From Ruminococcus sp. (lineage in GTDB: Bacteria; Bacillota; Clostridia; Oscillospirales; Ruminococcaceae), in assembly GCA_017529875.1 (NCBI GenBank), contig JAFXNC010000034.1, forward strand, positions 1 through 64,000: a stretch of 64,000 nucleotides of DNA, written 5' to 3'. The notes beneath the pieces are model-generated. The model was not told where the DNA came from. It ran no database searches and saw only the letters and a program-made list of their open reading frames with translations. Numbering within the stretch: position 1 is the stretch's first letter; every line of letters starts with the position of its first letter. Position numbers and translations under genes: made by a program. Of the stretch, positions 59,167-64,000 are shown piece by piece.

Positions 59167-60052
59167 GAATGTATTCATTACTATAATCGGCAGGCCGAAT
59201 GTGGGCAAATCATCCCTGCTGAACGCTCTGATCGGCGAGAAGATCGCCGCAGTAAGCGCCAAGCCCCAGACCACCCGCACCAAGATCACTGGCGTGCTCA
59301 CCAAAGACGAGACCCAGTATGTGTTCATAGATACTCCGGGTATGCACAAGGCCAGGAACAAGCTCTCGGAGCACATGGTCAAGACCATCAACGATTCCGT
59401 TGCCGAGCTTGAAACGGCTCTGCTTGTGGTGGACTGCACCAAGAGCATATCCGAGGCCGAGCGGACGCTGGTTTCTGAGTTCTCAAAGAGATCTCACGTT
59501 ATACTGATAGTCAATAAGATAGATCTTCTCGAGGACAAGAGCCTGCTTATGAAAAAGCTCACCGAGTATTCCTCTCTTTACGATTTTGCGGACATCATAC
59601 CGATCAGCGTCAAGGAGAACGACGGCATTGATCTTGTATTCGAGGCTATCAACAAATTCGCGGTGGAGGGACCCCATTATTTCCCCGACGATATGCTCAC
59701 GGATCAGCCTGAAAAGGTCATCATGGCTGAGATCATCCGGGAGAAAGCCCTCAATAACCTCAGTGACGAGATACCTCACGGCATAGCCGTCGCCATCGAG
59801 ACCCTTAACGAGCGTACCGACCGCAGCGGCGAGGATATCCTCGATATCACCGCAACGATCTACTGCGAGCGCGAATCCCACAAGGGCATCATCATCGGCA
59901 AGGGCGGCTCAATGCTCCGGAAGATCGGCGAGGATGCCAGGACAGAGTTACAGTCTTTCTTCGCGATCAAGGTAAACCTCCAGTGCTGGGTCAAGGTCAA
60001 GGAGGGCTGGAGAAACCGTGAAGGGCTGATAAAGAACTTCGGCCTCGACTGA
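59153..60052 (+). CDS. era: GTPase Era
   Basis: Era assists 16S rRNA maturation. The 299-residue protein has G1 GRPNVGKSSLLN, the switch region KPQTTRTKITG, G3 DTPGMH, G4 NKID and a C-terminal KH domain (IIIGKGGSMLRKIGEDAR). It overlaps dgkA. A 65-base gap with a small ATACT-AAC-AGTAT hairpin precedes yqzL. Confidence 0.98.
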   Translation: MTNTKNVFITIIGRPNVGKSSLLNALIGEKIAAVSAKPQTTRTKITGVLTKDETQYVFIDTPGMHKARNKLSEHMVKTINDSVAELETALLVVDCTKSISEAERTLVSEFSKRSHVILIVNKIDLLEDKSLLMKKLTEYSSLYDFADIIPISVKENDGIDLVFEAINKFAVEGPHYFPDDMLTDQPEKVIMAEIIREKALNNLSDEIPHGIAVAIETLNERTDRSGEDILDITATIYCERESHKGIIIGKGGSMLRKIGEDARTELQSFFAIKVNLQCWVKVKEGWRNREGLIKNFGLD

Positions 60053-60117
60053 AAATAATACCTGTTATATTTGAGTTTCGCTTGCTAATACTAACAGTAT
60101 CTGACGGAGGTGCTGTT

Positions 60118-60246
60118 ATGACACTTTGGGAAAAATTCACCCGAACGGGCAAGATTTCCGATTATCTTAAATACAAAAGCTCAACGGAGGACGAGGAAGA
60201 TGATAACGGTCAAAGCTCTGATAATAAGAGAAGAACCGTCAGGTGA
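60118..60246 (+). CDS. yqzL: YqzL family small protein
   Basis: A 42-residue protein beginning MTLWEKFTRTGKISDYLKYK, with the pattern W-x2-F-x2-TG-x-I-x2-YL-x-YK of YqzL from Bacillus, which lies in the same place between era and recO. The C-terminal half is acidic then basic. GGAGGT precedes the ATG by 6 bases. The last 47 bases overlap the start of recO in another frame, and the recO ribosome binding site lies inside it. Function is unknown. Confidence 0.8.
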   Translation: MTLWEKFTRTGKISDYLKYKSSTEDEEDDNGQSSDNKRRTVR

Positions 60247-60955
60247 GACGAGTAAGAACGTCTACGCTCTTACCGCCGAGCGCGGCGTTATCAGGATATA
60301 TGTCCGGGGCGGCTACAAGAGCAGGAAGAACTCCGCCGCCACACAGCTTTTTGTCTACTCTGAGATATGCGCGGAGGAAAAGAAGAATCCGCGAGGCGAG
60401 ACCTATTATTATCTCAACAGTGCAGAGCCCATAAACCTGTTCTTCGACCTCAGGCTCGATGTATACAAGACTGCGCTGTCTGCTTACCTCACGGATATAC
60501 TCTACTATTCGCGGATAGAATTTGCCTCGGATAAGAACGATATCCTCCGGCTCACTCTCAACACCCTCTACTATATCAACGAGGGCAAAAAAGACCGTGC
60601 GCTGCTCAAATCCATATTTGAATTCCGTCTGCTCTGTGATACGGGGCTGCGTCCCAATCTTATAGGCTGCTCACAATGCTATAAGTACGAGGACGAGAAG
60701 ATGTATTTCAATATGTACTCCGGCGACCTTAAATGCGAGGAATGCTGCAACAACAAGGAGAGCCTTGTGGGCTTTGTCTTCGACCCCAAGATGCTCTATA
60801 TCGTGCGGCATATCGCACTGACGGATTTTGAAAGGCTGTTCGCTATCGAGATCGCGCCGAAGTATCAGAAGCAGCTCACCGAATTTACCGAACGTTACGT
60901 AAAGTATCATTACAATGAAAAGTTTGATACGCTATTGTTTTACAACAGTCTTTAG
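60200..60955 (+). CDS. recO: DNA repair protein RecO
   Basis: RecO loads RecA with RecF and RecR. The 251-residue protein has an N-terminal OB-fold (VKALIIREEPSGETSKNVYALTAE region), a helical domain and a zinc finger with cysteines in GCSQCYKY and LKCEECCNN. The ATG has GGAGGACGAGGAAG upstream within yqzL. The family is divergent, but the era-yqzL-recO order supports the call. Confidence 0.93.
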   Translation: MITVKALIIREEPSGETSKNVYALTAERGVIRIYVRGGYKSRKNSAATQLFVYSEICAEEKKNPRGETYYYLNSAEPINLFFDLRLDVYKTALSAYLTDILYYSRIEFASDKNDILRLTLNTLYYINEGKKDRALLKSIFEFRLLCDTGLRPNLIGCSQCYKYEDEKMYFNMYSGDLKCEECCNNKESLVGFVFDPKMLYIVRHIALTDFERLFAIEIAPKYQKQLTEFTERYVKYHYNEKFDTLLFYNSL

Positions 60956-60968
60956 GAAGGTGTGACCT

Positions 60969-63350
60969 TTGAATAAATATTACGAAAAACTTGAATTACA
61001 TAAAATACTTGAGCTGCTCGCCGAGAAATGCTCAAACGAGGCGTCAAGGCGGCTGGCTCTCGAGACCGAACCGCTGAAGGATATTGAAGCCGTCAGAAAT
61101 GAGATCTCCAAAACGAGCTGTGCGCTGGAGCTGTCGATAAAGCTGGGGAACCCCGTGTTTTACAGCTTCAAGGACATCTCAGCATCAGTTAAGCGGGCTG
61201 AATCCGGCGCTGCGCTGTCATTGGCAGAGCTGATAGAAGTCAAGAGGATGTTACAGCAGATCGGAATGCTGGTAAGCTGGTATTCCGACGTTCTTGACAA
61301 GGAGAACCCACTTGACATCTACTTTGAGATGCTTTTCCCAAACAAGTACCTTGCCAACAGGCTCGAAGCCGCTATCATCGACAAGGACACCCTTGCCGAC
61401 GATGCCAGCCCGACCCTCAATTCCATACGCCGCAAGATCAGAAACGCCGAGGTCAGGATCAGAGACACCCTCGACAAGATGATCCGTTCATCCTCGACAC
61501 AGAAGTATTTGCAGGATTCTATCGTCACCATGCGCGACGGCAGATTCGTTCTGCCGGTAAAGACCGAGCATAAGGGACAGATCAACGGCCTTGTACATGA
61601 CACCTCTGCAACCGGTTCAACACTGTTCATAGAGCCCATGTCAGTGGTCGAGGCCAACAACGATATAAGGATATTAAAGGGCGAAGAGCAGGATGAGATA
61701 CACCGCATCATCATGGAGCTCTCCGACGAGACCGCCCGGTTTGCCGAGCAGCTGATGTCGGGATTCAAGGCATCGGTGCAGCTGAATCTGTATTTTGCCA
61801 AGGCGGAGCTGGGTTCTGTTATGCACGCCTGTGAGCCCGAGCTCAACGACGACAATCAGATATTCCTACATAAGGCCAGACATCCGCTTATCGACAAGAA
61901 AAAGGTGGTGCCCATCGACTTTGCCATAGGCGGGGACTACGATACTCTCATCATCACCGGCCCCAACACCGGCGGTAAGACCGTCGTGTTAAAGACAGTG
62001 GGTCTGCTAACGCTGATGGTCATGTGCGGTCTGCTCATACCCGTATCTGACGGCAGCAAGGTCTGCGTATATAAGAATATTCTTGTGGATATAGGCGACC
62101 AGCAGTCGATCGAGCAGAGCCTTTCCACCTTCTCCGCCCACATGAACAACGTCATCGAGATACTCGGCACAGCCGATTACAGCAGCCTTGTACTGCTGGA
62201 CGAGCTCGGCTCCGGCACCGATCCTATCGAGGGTGCCGCTCTTGCTGTGTCTATAATCGAAAGGCTCAGGGAGCAGGGCGCATCTATCGTAACTACCACC
62301 CACTATCAGGAGCTGAAAATGTTTGCCCTCGACACAGCCGGAGTAGAAAACGCCTCCTGCGAATTCGACGTGGAGACTATGCAGCCCACATTCCGGCTCA
62401 TTATCGGCGCACCCGGCAAGTCAAACGCCTTTGCAGTTTCCCGCAGGCTCGGCGTCCCCGAGGATATCATTAAGCACGCCAAGTCCCTCGTTTCGGATGA
62501 GAACCGGAAATTCGAGAGGATCATCGACAGCCTCGAGAAGATACGTACTCAGCTTGAAGCAGAAAAGGAATCCGCCGAGAAGGACAAACGTGAGGCTGAG
62601 AGCATCAGGAAAGAGCTTGAAGCTGAGCGGGAGAAGTTCTACAACGAGAAAGAGGATGAGCTGGAGCGGGCAAGAAATAAGGCCTCCGATATCGTAAACA
62701 GAGTACAGAAACAGTCCCAGGCGCTGGTCGAGGAGCTGGAAAAGCTCCGCAAGGAAAAGGACGCAGCTGATTTCTCGGACAGAGCCTTGCAGGCGCGGCG
62801 CGACCAGCGTAGCACCATGAACAAGCTTTACCTCGAGGCCAATCCTGTTTCAGACAGCCGCAACGACGACTATGTTCTGCCTCGCCCGCTCAAAAAGGGC
62901 GACAAGGTCAAGATCCCCGACAGCGGCCGGACAGGCATACTGGTCTCAGAGCCGGACAGCAAGGGTATGTGCTTTGTTCAGATCGGCATGATGAAGACCA
63001 AGCTCGATTCTTCCAAGCTGCGTCTCGTCGAGAACGAAAAGCCGCAGCAGAAGAAGAAGGGCTCCGGCGTATCCACTAAGGGCGTCGAGAGCCGCATGAC
63101 CCGGAAAGTCCAGTCGGAGCTGGACATCAGAGGCTATACAGCCGATGAAGGCATTTATGAGGTGGATAACTTCCTTGACGCCGCTGTGATGTCCGGGATA
63201 ACCCTTGTTACTATCATCCACGGCAAGGGCACAGGCGTACTGAAAAATGCCATCAGGGATCATCTCAAACGTCACCCGCAGGTCAAGTCCTCACGCCGGG
63301 GACTTTACGGCGAGGGCGAAGACGGCGTAACGGTAGTCGAGCTGAAATAA
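60969..63350 (+). CDS. mutS2: endonuclease MutS2
   Basis: MutS2 lacks mismatch recognition domains and acts in recombination control and ribosome rescue. The 793-residue protein has Walker A GPNTGGKTVVLKT, Walker B LVLLDELGSGTDP, the TTHYQELK motif, a coiled-coil region (about 515-620) and a C-terminal Smr nuclease domain (LDIRGYTADEG, IIHGKGTGVLKNAI). The start is TTG with AAGGTG upstream. It follows recO by 13 bases. Confidence 0.97.
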   Translation: MNKYYEKLELHKILELLAEKCSNEASRRLALETEPLKDIEAVRNEISKTSCALELSIKLGNPVFYSFKDISASVKRAESGAALSLAELIEVKRMLQQIGMLVSWYSDVLDKENPLDIYFEMLFPNKYLANRLEAAIIDKDTLADDASPTLNSIRRKIRNAEVRIRDTLDKMIRSSSTQKYLQDSIVTMRDGRFVLPVKTEHKGQINGLVHDTSATGSTLFIEPMSVVEANNDIRILKGEEQDEIHRIIMELSDETARFAEQLMSGFKASVQLNLYFAKAELGSVMHACEPELNDDNQIFLHKARHPLIDKKKVVPIDFAIGGDYDTLIITGPNTGGKTVVLKTVGLLTLMVMCGLLIPVSDGSKVCVYKNILVDIGDQQSIEQSLSTFSAHMNNVIEILGTADYSSLVLLDELGSGTDPIEGAALAVSIIERLREQGASIVTTTHYQELKMFALDTAGVENASCEFDVETMQPTFRLIIGAPGKSNAFAVSRRLGVPEDIIKHAKSLVSDENRKFERIIDSLEKIRTQLEAEKESAEKDKREAESIRKELEAEREKFYNEKEDELERARNKASDIVNRVQKQSQALVEELEKLRKEKDAADFSDRALQARRDQRSTMNKLYLEANPVSDSRNDDYVLPRPLKKGDKVKIPDSGRTGILVSEPDSKGMCFVQIGMMKTKLDSSKLRLVENEKPQQKKKGSGVSTKGVESRMTRKVQSELDIRGYTADEGIYEVDNFLDAAVMSGITLVTIIHGKGTGVLKNAIRDHLKRHPQVKSSRRGLYGEGEDGVTVVELK

Positions 63351-63362
63351 CGGAGGCAGGCC

Positions 63363-63743
63363 ATGACGGATAAAGAACTGTTTCAAGCCGCTGTTGAAGC
63401 TGCATCAAATTCTTACAGCAAGTATTCATCCTTCCGAGTGGGAGCGGCACTTCTCTGCGATGACGGCAGGGTATTCACAGGCTGCAATATTGAGAACGCC
63501 TCCTACTCCCTGACCAACTGCGCCGAGAGGACAGCTGTTTTCAAGGCTGTTTCCGATGGCTGCAATAGCTTTACTGCCATAGCCGTAGCTGGCAGCGCAG
63601 ACGGTGATTATTCCGCGCCCTGTATACCCTGCGGCGCCTGCTTGCAGGTGCTCAGCGAATTCTGCGGCGACGGATTCAGCATAATACTTGCCGACGGCAG
63701 CTATACGCTGTATGATTTCCTGCCCCGCAGATTCACTTTATGA
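63363..63743 (+). CDS. cdd: cytidine deaminase
   Basis: Cdd deaminates cytidine and deoxycytidine in pyrimidine salvage. The 126-residue protein has the zinc ligands Cys53, Cys90 and Cys93 and catalytic Glu55 (CAERTAVF and PCGACLQVLSEF). CGGAGG precedes the ATG. In Bacillus cdd lies between dgkA and era; here it follows mutS2. Confidence 0.97.
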   Translation: MTDKELFQAAVEAASNSYSKYSSFRVGAALLCDDGRVFTGCNIENASYSLTNCAERTAVFKAVSDGCNSFTAIAVAGSADGDYSAPCIPCGACLQVLSEFCGDGFSIILADGSYTLYDFLPRRFTL

Positions 63744-63763
63744 ACGATTTTGGAGGAACTGAA

Positions 63764-64000
63764 ATGGATAACAAAGACGTCGTCCTGCGAATGAAGGAGC
63801 TCAACGAGCAGCTCTCCAAAGCTTCGGACGCTTACTATAATACATCAAAGACCATAATGTCCGATGCCGAGTATGACAGGCTTTACAATGAGCTTGAATC
63901 CCTCGAAAAGGAGTCGGGCATCATACTCAACGGCAGCATGACCCAGCGGGTCGGCTTTGAGGTCACATCCTATCTGCCGAAGGTGGAGCATCCGAGGAGG
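63764..64000 (+). CDS. ligA: NAD-dependent DNA ligase LigA (3' partial)
   Basis: The first 79 codons of LigA are present before the window ends. They cover the NAD+-binding Ia domain: LNEQLSKASDAYYNTSKTIMSDAEYDRLYNELESLE with the tyrosines that bind nicotinamide, and TQRVG. The adenylation lysine lies beyond the edge. TGGAGGA is 8 bases before the ATG. It is 20 bases after cdd and in the same operon. Confidence 0.93.
   Translation, partial: MDNKDVVLRMKELNEQLSKASDAYYNTSKTIMSDAEYDRLYNELESLEKESGIILNGSMTQRVGFEVTSYLPKVEHPRR

Overview
The window looks like the chromosome of a low-to-mid GC endospore-lineage Firmicute of class Clostridia, most likely a Ruminococcus-like member of the Oscillospiraceae. 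The grounds are a SCIFF peptide with its radical SAM maturase, sporulation genes (yunB, ylbJ, yqfC, yqfD), strong Shine-Dalgarno sites, consensus sigma-A promoters with 17-bp spacers, and Firmicute gene orders such as aroQ-pepP-efp, miaB-ylbF-mutS-mutL-miaA-hfq, yggS-sepF-ylmH-divIVA-ileS-lspA-rluD and phoH-ybeY-dgkA-era-yqzL-recO. The genus is inferred from content, not from a search. I saw no rRNA or tRNA genes, CRISPR arrays, prophage, transposases or insertion sequences.

Region by region. 1-4.3 kb: a partial TIM-barrel endonuclease IV-like gene, aroQ, an M24 peptidase, efp, an acidic zinc-ribbon protein, then an FMN riboswitch with terminator controlling the riboflavin transporter gene ribU. 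4.3-9.3 kb: metK on the minus strand under a SAM-I riboswitch, a CpsB-type PHP phosphatase, a diaminopimelate decarboxylase and a GH10-like lipoprotein. 9.3-17.8 kb: the bifurcating transhydrogenase pair nfnAB, yajC, a TIGR04086 membrane protein, the SCIFF precursor and its maturase, a nuclease-like protein with a C-terminal helix-turn-helix, a DD-carboxypeptidase homologue that has lost its catalytic motifs, and a PrsA-like lipoprotein. 17.9-25.7 kb: a glycerophosphodiesterase, a PHP protein, an RluA-type pseudouridine synthase and uvrB-uvrA. 25.8-34.5 kb: a DnaD/DnaI-like pair, prmA, a PII-like protein, glyA, a small unknown gene, rarA, an S1-domain protein and a secreted Fn3/SleB-like protein behind a structured leader.

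34.6-43.8 kb is a repair and RNA-modification block (miaB, ylbF-like, mutS, mutL, miaA, hfq) running into an HlyD-like adaptor. 43.7-51.6 kb is a cell division and envelope block (yggS, sepF, ylmH, divIVA, ileS, lspA, rluD, a HAD hydrolase). 51.7-53.5 kb encodes a split transketolase. 53.5-57.1 kb holds sporulation genes. 57.2-64 kb is one long operon, phoH-ybeY-dgkA-era-yqzL-recO-mutS2-cdd-ligA, with ligA cut by the window edge.

Most of the window is conserved housekeeping DNA. The points most worth a second look are the SCIFF locus with its terminator between peptide and maturase, the pseudo-carboxypeptidase paired with a PD-(D/E)XK-like protein just downstream, the structured leader before the SleB-like gene, an inverted repeat that can hide a ribosome binding site before the GH10-like lipoprotein, and several overlapping or embedded small genes and promoters.
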